DNA of 64,000 nt from Metabacillus arenae (GTDB lineage: Bacteria; Bacillota; Bacilli; Bacillales; Bacillaceae), in contig NZ_JACXAI010000006.1 of the NCBI RefSeq assembly GCF_014773385.1, positions 1 to 64,000 on the forward strand, written 5' to 3'. The position numbers and the translations under genes were made by a program. Shown in pieces: positions 18,817 to 29,844 of the stretch. Each line of letters begins with the position of its first letter. The stretch's first letter is position 1. The notes under the pieces were generated by a model. That model saw only the letters and a list, made by a program, of their open reading frames with translations, was not told the origin of the DNA and searched no databases.

Positions 18817-19560
18817 ATGTCAAATCCAAAAGGACTCAGTGCCGCACAGAAAATGATAGGAGATTTTGAACCCGTACCTAACAAAGTTTTAATCATTGAA
18901 GATGAAACAAAAATTGCGAGAATCATCAAATTAGAGCTTGAACATGAAGGGTACAAGGTTGAAACAGCCGAAACCGGCATAACAGGGCTTGAAAAATTTA
19001 GTAACGAACAATGGGACCTTGTTTTACTGGATATTATGATACCAAAGTTAAACGGGATGGAAGTCCTTCGAAGAATTCGAGCGTCAGGGGATATGACACC
19101 CATTATTTTATTGACAGCAAGGGATTCTATTCCTGATAAAGTGAGTGGGCTTGATCATGGTGCTAACGATTACATTACAAAGCCGTTTCAAATTGAAGAG
19201 TTGTTGGCAAGAATTCGTGCGTGTTTACGAATCAATCAAATGATGGAGAAAAAAGCAGACGAACAAATATTAACGATTGCAGATTTAAAAGTTGATAAAA
19301 AAACACGAATCGTAACACGTGATTCCACAAATATTGAATTGACTCCTCGAGAATTCGATTTGCTCATTTTTCTGATACAGAATCAAAACCAAGTACTAAA
19401 CCGAGAGCAGATATTAACGCATGTTTGGGGCTTTGATTACTATGGAGGTACAAACGTCGTAGATGTATATATTATGTACTTGCGCAAGAAAATTGATGAT
19501 TCCTTTCATTCTCCGCTTATCCATACAGTCCGTAGAGTTGGATATGTCATAAAGGAGTAA
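18817..19560 (+). CDS. OmpR-family response regulator with a CMD-derived N-terminus
   Basis: A 247-residue response regulator. The receiver domain (about 22-140) has the acidic pocket in VLIIEDET, the phosphoacceptor Asp72 in VLLDIMIPK and the Lys in ITKPF. The winged-helix domain (about 150-247) has TPREFDLLIFL and VDVYIMYLRKKI. The first 19 residues, MSNPKGLSAAQKMIGDFEP, are not receiver sequence: they match the start of the CMD protein at 3724, with the same leader and ribosome site. The receiver proper begins at NKVLII. The gene has therefore captured the promoter, start and about 18 codons of a CMD gene. The histidine kinase follows 6 nt later. By order with a PepSY gene it resembles ykoG-ykoH-ykoI. 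Confidence 0.9.
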   Translation: MSNPKGLSAAQKMIGDFEPVPNKVLIIEDETKIARIIKLELEHEGYKVETAETGITGLEKFSNEQWDLVLLDIMIPKLNGMEVLRRIRASGDMTPIILLTARDSIPDKVSGLDHGANDYITKPFQIEELLARIRACLRINQMMEKKADEQILTIADLKVDKKTRIVTRDSTNIELTPREFDLLIFLIQNQNQVLNREQILTHVWGFDYYGGTNVVDVYIMYLRKKIDDSFHSPLIHTVRRVGYVIKE

Positions 19561-19566
19561 TGTTTT

Positions 19567-20913
19567 ATGAATATCCGAAATAAAATCCATTTGTTTTTAA
19601 CTGTTTCAGTGCTATTGATCAGCCTTGCGATTAATACATCTATTTATTTTTTATTTTACACACTTACAACGAACGATAAATTAAATCACGTTCGTTTACA
19701 AGCTGAACATATTGCTGGAGCATTGAAACCTGTTACTAATGACATGAATATAACTGAAATTTTGAATTCGCGATTACCATTGAATGGAATGATTCGTGTT
19801 GTAAATGAAGATTCACATTCCATTATGACCATTACAAAGGAATCGGAATTTACAGAATTTAAACCCACATTTAAAAACTCACAAACAGCTGAATTGAAAT
19901 CAGTCAATGGCATTCAGTATGCTGTTTCAAGTTTTCCAATTATATGGCACGACGGAAATATTATGATGTTAGAAGTTACGGCAAGTATGGCATCTGCATA
20001 TGAAAGTTTAAAAATCTTGAAGCTTGTGTTAACTTTCGCTTCACTTATTGTTCTGATTCCTTCATTTTTAGCTGGCAGAATGCTGGGCAACATTATTTTA
20101 AAACCAATCAATTCAATGATTGAAACGATGGAGGAAATTCAACGAAAGAGCATATTTAAAAAGCTTGAGTTAAAAACACAATCAAAAGATGAATTATACA
20201 AATTAGGAAGTACGTTTAATAAAATGATGGATATCTTAGCAAAAAACTTTGAAAAACAACAGCAGTTCGTATCTGATGCTTCCCATGAATTAAAAACACC
20301 GCTAACTGTTATTGAAAGCAACGCAAGTATGCTGAAAAGATGGGGGATGAAAGATCAAGCTCTATTAGAAGAATCTGTGGAAGCCATCTATTCAGAAGCC
20401 GTCAGGATGCATGAAATGACAAAGCAAATGCTCATGCTTGCAAATCATGATGCAGAATGGAATTTAGATATAAAAAAAGTGGACTTTGTTTCGCTTAGTA
20501 AAGAGACAAGTAAACTGATGAAAAATGCTTATGGCCAACACATTTCTGTACACACTCTATATGATAGAGTTATAGCAAATGCAGATAAGCAAAAAATGAA
20601 GCAACTATTGTTTATCTTGCTAGATAATGCGTTAAAATACAGCATGTCACCAATTGAGCTTTATGTTGGATATGAAAAAGATCACGTTTTTTTCACTGTG
20701 AAGGATCATGGAATTGGCATACCAAAAGAAGATATCGCACATATTTTTGATCGCTTCTATCGGGTCGATAAAGCGAGAAACCGGGAAACTGGGGGAATTG
20801 GGCTGGGTTTATCCATTGCAAAACAGATTGTGGATTCTCATGGTGGAAACATAAATGTCGTTAGCAAAGAGGGAGAAGGTACAAGTTTTACTGTAACTTT
20901 ACCGAATAACTAA
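19567..20913 (+). CDS. Sensor histidine kinase
   Basis: A 448-residue membrane histidine kinase. One transmembrane helix lies near 8-30 and a second near 150-175, enclosing an extracytoplasmic sensor of about 120 residues. A HAMP linker follows, then the dimerisation/phosphoacceptor domain with His240 in SDASHELKTPLTVIES. The ATPase domain shows the N box (ILLDNALKYS), G1 (VKDHGIGIP), F box (FDRFYRVDKAR) and G2 (GIGLGLSI). It is translated 6 nt after its response regulator and is its evident partner. The signal is not readable, but the adjoining PepSY protein suggests control of envelope or protease functions, as in B. subtilis ykoGH. Confidence 0.92.
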   Translation: MNIRNKIHLFLTVSVLLISLAINTSIYFLFYTLTTNDKLNHVRLQAEHIAGALKPVTNDMNITEILNSRLPLNGMIRVVNEDSHSIMTITKESEFTEFKPTFKNSQTAELKSVNGIQYAVSSFPIIWHDGNIMMLEVTASMASAYESLKILKLVLTFASLIVLIPSFLAGRMLGNIILKPINSMIETMEEIQRKSIFKKLELKTQSKDELYKLGSTFNKMMDILAKNFEKQQQFVSDASHELKTPLTVIESNASMLKRWGMKDQALLEESVEAIYSEAVRMHEMTKQMLMLANHDAEWNLDIKKVDFVSLSKETSKLMKNAYGQHISVHTLYDRVIANADKQKMKQLLFILLDNALKYSMSPIELYVGYEKDHVFFTVKDHGIGIPKEDIAHIFDRFYRVDKARNRETGGIGLGLSIAKQIVDSHGGNINVVSKEGEGTSFTVTLPNN

Positions 20914-20960
20914 TGGTTTCTCATTAAATTTTATGTTTTTAAGGGAATAGGTGAAACCGT

Positions 20961-21305
20961 ATGAACCCAAAGAAAATTGTTTTTCTTTTCAGCTTTCTAA
21001 TCGTAGTGTTCATTATTGCCGAAGTTCAACAAATCGTTGCAGATAGAGACCAAAGGATGTTGACTGCTGCAGAAATAAAAAGAAGCATTCAAACAAAATA
21101 CCCAGGAAAGATCGAGGATATCAAGTTTAGTAAAATAGCGGAGAATAAAATGTACGTAGTAGATTTGGAAGGTCAAAATAAGGTATATACGTTAAAAGTT
21201 GATGCTTATTCGGGAGAGATTTTGCATTTAACACAATTGAAAGAAATTGTATCTGAAAATTCAGCAAATATTGAAAATGAAGAGATTGCCTCTTTTTCTT
21301 CTTGA
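20961..21305 (+). CDS. PepSY domain protein
   Basis: A 114-residue protein with an N-terminal membrane helix (IVFLFSFLIVVFIIAEV) and one PepSY domain: TAAEIKRSIQTKYPGKIEDI ... KMYVVDLEGQNKVYTLKVDAYSGEIL. PepSY domains bind or inhibit extracytoplasmic proteases or act as accessories of kinases. It is the third gene after the regulator and kinase, 47 nt behind, with GGGAATAGGTG as ribosome site. After its stop a second PepSY end follows in another frame. Confidence 0.8.
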   Translation: MNPKKIVFLFSFLIVVFIIAEVQQIVADRDQRMLTAAEIKRSIQTKYPGKIEDIKFSKIAENKMYVVDLEGQNKVYTLKVDAYSGEILHLTQLKEIVSENSANIENEEIASFSS

Positions 21306-21314
21306 GAAAAGAAG

Positions 21315-21482
21315 ATGAAAAATTGGTCAAAAGTAAAACTTTCCAAAAAAGAAGAGATAGGCATAAATATCAATGCCTATACAGGAGAAGTCTTTCCATA
21401 TCGTGGGATGATTGATCTTTCCAGTAGAAGTGAAGTGAAAGAAAAGAAGAACCTGAGTAAACGAACTGAATCTAAACAGTAG
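21315..21482 (+). CDS. Truncated PepSY tail, 55 residues
   Basis: A frame from ATG 21315 to TAG 21480 reads WSKVKLSKKEEIGININAY then TGEVFPYRG, the final strand-turn of a PepSY domain. It has no membrane helix and no beginning of the domain. It may be the remains of a second PepSY repeat or of a following ykoJ-like gene. The upstream GAAAAGAAG could allow translation. Probably non-functional. Confidence 0.4.
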   Translation: MKNWSKVKLSKKEEIGININAYTGEVFPYRGMIDLSSRSEVKEKKNLSKRTESKQ

Positions 21483-21523
21483 AGGGAGAGGCCCAAGATG
21501 TCATAGGGCTCTCCCTTTTTCTT
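21483..21523 (+). terminator. Terminator of the two-component operon
   Basis: AGGGAGAGGCCC (21483-21494) pairs with GGGCTCTCCCT (21506-21516), followed by a T run. Confidence 0.9.
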
Positions 21524-21719
21524 TAATTTTCTAACGAAATTCTTATCATTTTTTAATCTTCCTATTATTTTCCCCTAATTTAGGAGTCTTAAGATGAATT
21601 AAAGCTTAAATAAAAGGAGGATGCTCGGGAATCTACATTTCATATAGCTTTTTGTAGGATGCTTACATTAAATTTTAAAAATTGTGAGAAAAGCCTAAGG
21701 ATAGAAAGGGGAAAAATAA

Positions 21720-22316
21720 ATGTCTATTATTTCTAGAATCATAGATTACAACAATACTTTTGTAGATCAAAAAGTATATCAAGAATTCCATACCACGAAA
21801 TATCCAGACAAAAAACTAGTCATCCTGACTTGCATGGATACTCGCTTATTGGAATTGCTTCCAAAAGCAATGGGCCTGAGGAATGGGGATGCAAAAATGA
21901 TAAAAAACGCTGGAGCTGTTGTCTTCCACCCTTTTGGCAGCATTATGCGAAGTATTCTTGTAGCCATTTATGAATTGAAAGCTGAAGAAGTGTGTGTGAT
22001 TGGACACCACGGATGCGGAATGGTTGGCCTTCAATCTTCTTCTATTCTTGAAGCTGCGAAGAAAAATGGAATTAGCGAAGGTCAAATCGGTGCCCTTTCG
22101 AACGCCGGAATTGATTTATCAACATGGCTGTCAGGCTTTCATTGTGTAGAGGAGAGTGTCACAAATAGTGTCCATTTGATCAAAAATCACCCTTTAATAC
22201 CAGATAATATTGCCATTCATGGTCTGGTCATCCATCCTGAAACGGGTAAATTAGATCTCGTTGTAGATGGATATAGCGAAATTAATCTTGAAAACAATGA
22301 AAAACTCACTGTGTAA
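21720..22316 (+). CDS. Beta-class carbonic anhydrase
   Basis: A 198-residue beta carbonic anhydrase, which interconverts CO2 and bicarbonate. Zinc ligands Cys38, His96 and Cys99 are all visible (TCMDTRL and GHHGCGM), as is the Asp40-Arg42 dyad. Length and motif spacing are those of the short clade found in Bacillus (YvdA, YbcF type). AGAAAGGGG precedes ATG 21720. A SulP transporter pseudogene and an intact SulP gene follow at once, matching the yvdA-yvdB pairing of B. subtilis. The likely role is bicarbonate supply together with the transporter. Confidence 0.93.
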   Translation: MSIISRIIDYNNTFVDQKVYQEFHTTKYPDKKLVILTCMDTRLLELLPKAMGLRNGDAKMIKNAGAVVFHPFGSIMRSILVAIYELKAEEVCVIGHHGCGMVGLQSSSILEAAKKNGISEGQIGALSNAGIDLSTWLSGFHCVEESVTNSVHLIKNHPLIPDNIAIHGLVIHPETGKLDLVVDGYSEINLENNEKLTV

Positions 22317-22332
22317 AGGGAGGATGTGATAA

Positions 22333-22863
22333 ATGATTACCTCTAGCAGGTGTTATGGAACAATTTTGGCCATTTTCAGAAAGACCTCGTTGCCTGATTG
22401 GTAGTTGGGATTGGGGTGATTCCTTTAGCGGTGGCTATTGCTGTTGCTTCTGGGATTTAAACCGGAGTAAGAAATCTACACGAAAATTATTGCCGGAATC
22501 CTTGTTTCTCTTAGGCGGTTCCAAATATCAAATTGCGGGTCCGACTGGAGAGTTTGTTCCTATCTTCTTTGGGGGTGTCATTCAATTTGGATATGAAAAC
22601 CTGTTTATTGCCGGGTTTATGGCAGGAATTATCTTTATTCTGCTGGGGGTTTTCAAACTTGGGAGTTTATCAAATTCATCCCCCGCCTATTACAATTGGG
22701 TTTACTGCCAGCATGGAATATGAGCTAACGAAAAAAATGGCATATGTGCTAAAAACCAAAACAGCCGATTCTCAGGTGCTAATTGTTACTTCTCTTCTGA
22801 CCGTTTTACCGACCTTACTAAATTGTTGGAATCTCAACTCAAGTCAGTTTTATTTAGAATAAT
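22333..22863 (+). pseudogene. Broken sulP gene
   Basis: The stretch keeps a ribosome site (GGGAGG) and ATG, then SulP sequence in shifting frames: VIPLAVAIAVASGI, GGSKYQIAGPTGEFVPIFF, QFGYENLFIAGFMAGIIFILLGVFKLGSL, and then, after a large internal deletion near 22720, the last-helix region (LKTKTADSQVLIVTSLLTVL). At least three frameshifts or stops are present. It is a dead tandem relative of the gene at 22902, to which the YENLxIAGFMAGI block is nearly identical. Confidence 0.85.
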
Positions 22864-22901
22864 AACTTTTAAATATTACAAATGGGAGGGTAAGTACATT
22901 T

Positions 22902-24164
22902 ATGAATTTAGAAGCGTTCAGAGATTATTCTTTAAATAATCTAAAAAAAGATGTGCTTTCAGGAATCGTTGTCGGTATCATCGCGATTCCTTTGGGACTT
23001 GGGTTTGCTATTGCTTCCGGATCAACTCCTGTCACGGGACTTTATACAACGATTGTCGCCGGTTTGTTGATTGCCATTTTAGGGGGATCTAGATTTCAAA
23101 TCGGAGGGCCTACCGGTGCTTTTGTTCCGGTTTTACTAGGGATTGTTTTGCAATTCGGATATGAAAACCTATTAATTGCCGGGTTTATGGCTGGTATTTT
23201 ACTTATCATCTTTGCGATATGCAAGGTGGGAAGTTTAATCAAATTTTTTCCTAAGTCAATCATTATAGGTTTTCAGTCTGGTATTGCGGTCATTATTTTC
23301 AGTAGTCAAATCCCAAACTTTTTAGGGCTGCATAAAATAGAGAAATTTGAATATTTTCATTTGAATATAAAGGAGATCTTTGAAAAAATCCACCTTGTCG
23401 GCATCTATAGTATCATCACTGCCCTTCTTTGTTTGCTGATTATTCTGACTTTATCGCGTTTTTTTCCTAAAATTGGAGGGATTTCCTATTTTCTTGGCAT
23501 TATAGCCTCAAGTCTAGTTTCGTCATTTTTCTTTCCGGATCAAATTGAAACGATCGGTTCGATTTATGGGCAAATCCCAAATCAATTTCCAATCCCTCAT
23601 TTTCCCGAGGTAACCATTGAAAAAATTCTAGTACTCTTGCCATCTTCCTTTGTTATTGCCATTCTTGTAGGCTTGCAATCTTTGTTAACGGCTCGGGTTG
23701 CTGATGAAATGACTTCTTCAAAGCATAACAGTAAAAAAGAGCTAATTGGTCAAGGTATTGTGAACATAGTTTCACCTTTATTTTATGGAATGCCTGCAGC
23801 AGGGGAAATAGCAAGAACTGTAACAAATATCAAAAATGGTGCCTCGTCGCCTATTGCAGGAATAACGCATGCTTTATTCGTTTTATTGGTATTATTATTC
23901 CTTGCACCCTATGCTTCACATGTTGCGCTTGCCAGTCTAGCTCCGGTTTTGATGGTAGTGTCATGGCATATAAGCAAAAAGGAACAATTTGCTAGTATCC
24001 TAAAGGAAAGATCGGGACATTCATTGGTTTTAATGATGACCTTTATGTTGACTGTCTTTACTAATTTAACAATGGGAATTGGCGCAGGGTTATGTCTTTC
24101 TGCCTTACTGTTTCTTATGAAGAGAATGAAAGATAATCAAAATCAATTTAAGAAGGCCAGTTAA
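22902..24164 (+). CDS. SulP family anion transporter without STAS domain
   Basis: A 420-residue SulP (SLC26) membrane transporter. GIVVGIIAIPLGLGFAIASG and GGSRFQIGGPTGAFVPVL are the family signature in helices 1-3, and GMPAAGEIARTVTNIKNGASSPIAGI marks the second repeat. About 10-12 hydrophobic segments are visible. The protein ends about 10 residues after the last helix (FLMKRMKDNQ), so the cytoplasmic STAS domain of full-length SulP proteins (usually 500-600 residues) is absent. Next to a carbonic anhydrase, bicarbonate is the likely substrate; sulphate is possible. GGGAGG is upstream of ATG 22902. Confidence 0.88.
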   Translation: MNLEAFRDYSLNNLKKDVLSGIVVGIIAIPLGLGFAIASGSTPVTGLYTTIVAGLLIAILGGSRFQIGGPTGAFVPVLLGIVLQFGYENLLIAGFMAGILLIIFAICKVGSLIKFFPKSIIIGFQSGIAVIIFSSQIPNFLGLHKIEKFEYFHLNIKEIFEKIHLVGIYSIITALLCLLIILTLSRFFPKIGGISYFLGIIASSLVSSFFFPDQIETIGSIYGQIPNQFPIPHFPEVTIEKILVLLPSSFVIAILVGLQSLLTARVADEMTSSKHNSKKELIGQGIVNIVSPLFYGMPAAGEIARTVTNIKNGASSPIAGITHALFVLLVLLFLAPYASHVALASLAPVLMVVSWHISKKEQFASILKERSGHSLVLMMTFMLTVFTNLTMGIGAGLCLSALLFLMKRMKDNQNQFKKAS

Positions 24165-24254
24165 CGGAGTTCATATGACCAATGCAAGTCGGATAAGCTA
24201 GTGGTTACGCTACCGCATCTCTGCCTGCCGACACTCCATGGTCAAAATCTATGT

Positions 24255-24294
24255 GAGAGGTGTTTCAACAAATCAGTTGAGGCGTCTCTTTTTT
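24255..24294 (+). terminator. Terminator after sulP
   Basis: GAGAGGTGTTTCAAC (24255-24269) pairs imperfectly with GTTGAGGCGTCTC (24276-24288), followed by TTTTTT. Bases 24295-24513 show nothing else I can name. Confidence 0.8.
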
Positions 24295-24513
24295 AACGTT
24301 AAATTTAATGGGGATAGTAAAGGCTCATTAATAGGATGAGACAGTACCTTTCTCAGGGCGCTATATAAGAGAAATTATTCGTGGAAATTGAAATAAGCAA
24401 AGAGATAGCTGGAATATCAAACGATAATGCTTTTATGATATAAATGGAAACAGGTGCAGAGAAAGATCATTCCTTTGGAAGATACTCTAACTAATAATAT
24501 GTAATTGGATAAG

Positions 24514-24576
24514 AACTGAATCTAATATAAAAAGGGCTCTAAAAAGTTTTGAGCCCTTTTTATATTAGATTCAGTT
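24514..24576. terminator. Perfect 26-bp hairpin at the 3' end of araC
   Basis: Left arm 24514-24539 and right arm 24551-24576 are exact reverse complements over 26 bp with an 11-nt loop. A/T-rich outer stems let it act in both directions. A diverged copy stands at 29274-29330 beside the decayed araC, so it travels with the divergon. Confidence 0.9.
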
Positions 24577-24623
24577 GGTTGGCTCACCTTCAAAACCTTT
24601 ATATTTTTCTTTAGAGCAGGGAT

Positions 24624-25541
24624 TCATGCATTTATCTTTTGGTCATTTTTCGCCCTCAGACGCTTTATATCTTCTCTTGGTGGGAGACCAAACATTCGGG
24701 AATATTCACGGCTAAATTGCGATGGACTTTCGTAGCCTACCTGGAATGCGACATCAGTGGCATCTGTTGACTCGGATAATAACAAGCGCCGGGCTTCCTG
24801 CAGTCTCAGTTGTTTTTGGAACTGAATAGGGCTCATAGCGGTTACTTCTTTAAAGTATCGATGAAGTGAAGAGACACTCATATTGGCTATTTCCGCAAGC
24901 TCCTCAATCCGAAAAGACTTATCATAGTTATTTATGATATGTTCGATAACGTCCCTGATACGATAGGTAGAACTTCCTTCTATTGCAATTTGTTCCAGCG
25001 TACCCCCATGCTGTCCTTGCAGAACCCTATAGAGAATTTCCTTCGTGAATAGAGGAGCAAGTACCTGGATATCCTTAGGATTTTCTAGCAACCGAGCTAA
25101 CCTGATTACCGCATCCAACAGAGATAACTCGATCCGGCTGACATACATAGCTCGCTTAGTATTTTCTTTCGGACCAACTCGTATATCAGAATCCCTTAAA
25201 ACCTCTAAGATTTGACTCGGCGTAAATTCAAGTTTGAGAGCCAAATACGGTACGTCGGAGGAGGCTTTTATGACTTGGCCGGTAACCGGCAAGTCAACGG
25301 AGGCAACAAGGTAATCGGCCGGACCGTACCTAAAGCCCTCCTGTGCCAGCAATATCTCCTTCTCACCCTGAACGACAATGCATAAGGAAGGCTTGTAAAC
25401 TCCGTATTTTGGTCTGTTAACATTAGATTGACGCATGAAAAATAAAGATGGAACAGCAGTCGTGTGGACACCGTTCTGGCCTGAATAATGCTCAATGAGT
25501 TTGGCGAGCTCCTTCTGCTGTTGAAAGATTTGTTCAGACAT
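24624..25541 (-). CDS. AraC family transcriptional regulator
   Basis: A 305-residue AraC-type regulator and close paralogue of the one at 17066 (shared ELAKLIE, PSLxIVVQGEKEILL, VASVDLPVTGQVIKASS, YLALKLEFTPSQ). The C-terminal DNA-binding domain reads FRIEELAEIANMSVSSLHRYFKEVTAMSP and ATDVAFQVGYESPSQFSREYSRMFGLPP. The minus-strand AAGGAGGAA precedes ATG 25541. It is divergent from the aldo/keto reductase at 25737, with a conserved site in the 195-bp gap, and is its probable activator. Its G+C content is higher than that of its paralogue, so the two have been apart for some time. Confidence 0.92.
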   Translation of the reverse strand: MSEQIFQQQKELAKLIEHYSGQNGVHTTAVPSLFFMRQSNVNRPKYGVYKPSLCIVVQGEKEILLAQEGFRYGPADYLVASVDLPVTGQVIKASSDVPYLALKLEFTPSQILEVLRDSDIRVGPKENTKRAMYVSRIELSLLDAVIRLARLLENPKDIQVLAPLFTKEILYRVLQGQHGGTLEQIAIEGSSTYRIRDVIEHIINNYDKSFRIEELAEIANMSVSSLHRYFKEVTAMSPIQFQKQLRLQEARRLLLSESTDATDVAFQVGYESPSQFSREYSRMFGLPPREDIKRLRAKNDQKINA

Positions 25542-25607
25542 AAGTTCCTCCTTGTTCCTTGATTATTCCATTATAATGCATATTTGACTACTTGAGTAAG
25601 TGATTGT

Positions 25608-25647
25608 GAGAGGATTAGGCAATCATTTGGGACGAATGAGATAACGG
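25608..25647 (+). promoter_or_regulatory. AraC-type regulator site, copy 3
   Basis: GAGAGGATTAGGCAATCATT, GGGACGAATGAGATAACGG, then after 14-19 bp TTTGTTGCATAAT. A site next to a -10 box without a good -35 fits an activator-dependent promoter of the reductase at 25737. Confidence 0.8.
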
Positions 25648-25733
25648 TCACTTCTTCATTTGTTGCATAATAAGGATGTGCATAAATAATATAACAATTT
25701 CAAGTGAAAATAATACAAAAGGAAGGAAGATAA

Positions 25734-26720
<987 letters not shown>

Positions 26721-26869
26721 AGCGAGCGTTTTAGTTAATAGACAGTCATAGAATGAATGTCTACTGAATACAAGAAAAAGCTTAGGCTATCAGTCTAAAA
26801 CAAGAGTATAAATGATGAAAAGTGCAAGGGAAATCACGAAAATCGTGAAAAAGCTTGCACTTATTATTT

Positions 26870-27492
26870 AAAGCGAGGCGGCTGTTTCTCTAGGCAAGCG
26901 TCTTGCCCTCTTGAAGAATCCGAGAGTCGCACTCACCCTTGGTGTAACCTTCTTTGTATTTATTAGTTATTCAATGCTCAATACGTATATAACACCCTTT
27001 CTGACCACCGTTATGCCGACTATGAAAGAAAAATTGAGTATGATTCTCTTAGCTATGGGTGTCGCGAGCTTGATTGGCTCTAAGGTTGGTGGCTTATTGG
27101 CAGACCGGATCGGCATCGTCCGCACTCTAGTGGGATCCATGGCTGTCCACATTATCTCGCTAGTGTTGCTGTCCACTGTCTCTGGATTTGGATGGGTAAT
27201 GGTTACCCTCCCGTTGCTCATGATTTGGGAAATCGCTGCTTGGACGTTCGGGCCTACCCAAAACTTTAACCTAGTCTCGCTGACTCCAGAAGCCTCTGGT
27301 ATCATGCTTAGTCTGAACAGTTCCTTTGTACAACTTGGATTTGCCGCGGGTGCTGGAATTGGAGGTATTGTTGCGGGAAGGTCATCAACACTAGAGATCA
27401 GTTGGGTTGGAGCTACATCAGTCGTGATTGCTCTACTAATTGGAGTGTTTTCATTTAGACACAGCCGTGAGCTCTCAAGTGCACAGCAGTGA
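26870..27492 (+). pseudogene. C-terminal half of an MFS exporter
   Basis: The open frame (after a stop at about 26866) reads EAAVSLGKRLALLKNPRVALTL and then six hydrophobic segments with VGGLLADRIGIV in the loop, ending in SFRHSRELSSA. This corresponds to the linker plus helices 7-12 of a DHA1 (AraJ/YdhP-type) transporter. The N-terminal six helices are absent and there is no ribosome site before the TTG at 26911. It is most likely a relic joined to the aldo/keto reductase region by deletion. A half-size transporter is possible but unlikely. Confidence 0.75.
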
Positions 27493-27588
27493 AGTTTTAA
27501 AAAATAGATTAAGCAGATGATTTGCTTTTAGATGGCAAATCATCTGGACTAATAATCTACTATTTATTAAGAGAAAGGATAGATATAA

Positions 27589-28270
27589 ATGATGTCTAAT
27601 ACAAAAGATAAAGCTGTGATTATTACAGGTGCTTCTAGTGGAATTGGACAGGCGACAGCTAAAGTACTTGCTTTTAAAGGTGCGAAGTTGGTCTTGGCAG
27701 CTCGTCGTGAAGATCGTTTACAACAGTTACAGAATGAAATCGAAAAAAATGGTGGAAAAGCTATTTATAAAGTAACCGATGTAACGTCACATGAACAAAT
27801 GGAAGAGCTTGCTGAGTACGCGCTTCAAGAGTTTGGAAAAATTGATGTATTAGTGAATAATGCTGGCGTCATGCCACATTCATTTCTTTATAAGAAAAGA
27901 ATCGAAGACTGGAATAAGATGATTGACGTCAAATTAAAGGCGTACTTTATGGGATTGCGGCTGTGCTTCCATCCATGAGAGAACAAAAATCAGGGCATGT
28001 CATTAATTTGTCTTCAGTAGCTGGACATGTTGTTGGAGCTGGAAGTACGGTCTATGCTGGAACAAAGTTTGCTGTACGTGCGATTACAGAAGGTCTTCGC
28101 AAAGAAGAGAATTCCATTACAGATATGGATCTTAAACCAGGAATCGATAAAGCTTATGAAGGTGCGATAGATGCTGAGAGTATTGCTGGTGCGATTGCTT
28201 TTGCCATGAACAACCATCAGATGTAGCAATTAATGAAATGCTTATTCGTCCTACCCATCAAGAGAGATAA
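27589..28270 (+). pseudogene. Frameshifted SDR gene, paralogue of 4078
   Basis: The first 118 codons match the SDR at 4078 closely (ITGASSGIGQ, AARREDRLQQL, VNNAGVMPHS). Near 27930 one base is missing relative to the paralogue and the frame shifts. The second piece (about 27935-28200) continues with [14 protein letters not shown] and YAGTK. About 25 codons around the PGAVSSELL region are deleted, and a further one-base loss near 28208 puts the true C-terminus (INEMLIRPTHQER) out of frame before TAA 28268. The start has GAGAAAGGA and is intact, but no full-length enzyme can be made. Confidence 0.85.
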
Positions 28271-28322
28271 TTTAATACCAATAAATTTTGTTTATTGTAA
28301 GTAGTTTGTTCCGATTATTTAA

Positions 28323-29192
<870 letters not shown>

Positions 29193-29273
29193 TGCTTTTA
29201 TACAACACAACACCAAAGGAAGTAAAAGTAATCTAACTAAGAATATGTAATTTAATAAGAACTGAATAATTTT

Positions 29274-29330
29274 TAATAAGGGCTCTAAAAAGTTAGTTGA
29301 ACTTGACTCTTTGGAGCCCTTTTTTATTAG
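29274..29330. terminator. Terminator, diverged copy of the 24514 hairpin
   Basis: AATAAGGGCTC (29276-29286) pairs with GGAGCCC plus a T run (29313-29328). The flanking words AAGAACTGAAT and GAGTTGGTTGGCTCAC are shared with 24511-24590. It ends both the reductase gene and the araC remnant. Confidence 0.8.
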
Positions 29331-29389
29331 ACCTGAGTTGGTTGGCTCACTCTCAAAAACCTTTATATTTTTATTTTAAGCAGGGGTTC

Positions 29390-29652
29390 ACGCGTTTATC
29401 CTTTGGTCATATTTCTCCCTCAGGCATTTTATATCTTCTCTTGGTGGGAGACCAAACATTCGGGAATATTAGGGCTGAATTGCGATGGACTGTCGTAGCC
29501 TACCCGGAATGCACATGGAAGGATTATGAACTCCATAATTTGGTCCGGTCCCATTAGAGTGACGACTGAAAAATAAAGACGGAATAGTAGTCGAGTAACA
29601 CTCAATGAGTTTGGTGAGCTCATCCTGCTGTTGCATGAATTGTTCTGACAAT
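29390..29652 (-). pseudogene. araC copy with internal deletion
   Basis: From ATG about 29651 on the minus strand, SEQFMQQQDELTKLIECYS and PSLFF resemble the AraC N-terminus. After about 50 codons the sequence jumps to the C-terminal part (YDSPSQFSPNIPECLVSHQE, compare SPSQFSREYSRMFGLPPRED), with frame changes. About 200 codons are missing. The start site, the upstream control site and the downstream terminator are still recognisable. Confidence 0.8.
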
Positions 29653-29718
29653 AAGTTCCTTCTTGTTTCATGTTTGTTCCATTATAATTCATATTTGTCT
29701 TCCTGAGAAAGTGAATGT

Positions 29719-29758
29719 GAGAGTATTAGGCAAACATTTGGGACGAATAGGATAACGG
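29719..29758 (+). promoter_or_regulatory. AraC-type regulator site, copy 4 (orphan)
   Basis: GAGAGTATTAGGCAAACATT and GGGACGAATAGGATAACGG, then TTCATTTGTTGCATAATAAG. It differs from copy 3 at only a few positions, yet no aldo/keto reductase follows; the next sequence is a CMD remnant. Confidence 0.75.
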
Positions 29759-29844
29759 TCGTTCTTTCATTTGTTGCATAATAAGGATGCCGATGCTTTA
29801 TCGTACTTTTATATGGAATTAAAACCAAGCCTTTAGGGCTAAAC

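Noticed and set aside
22355-22862. Two overlapping ORFs as separate small membrane proteins
   Set aside because: Together they are pieces of a frameshifted sulP gene.
26821-26861. Hairpin after the AKR13-like gene as a strong terminator
   Set aside because: The stem is only 8 bp with a second inner stem and there is no T run; left as a possible structure only.
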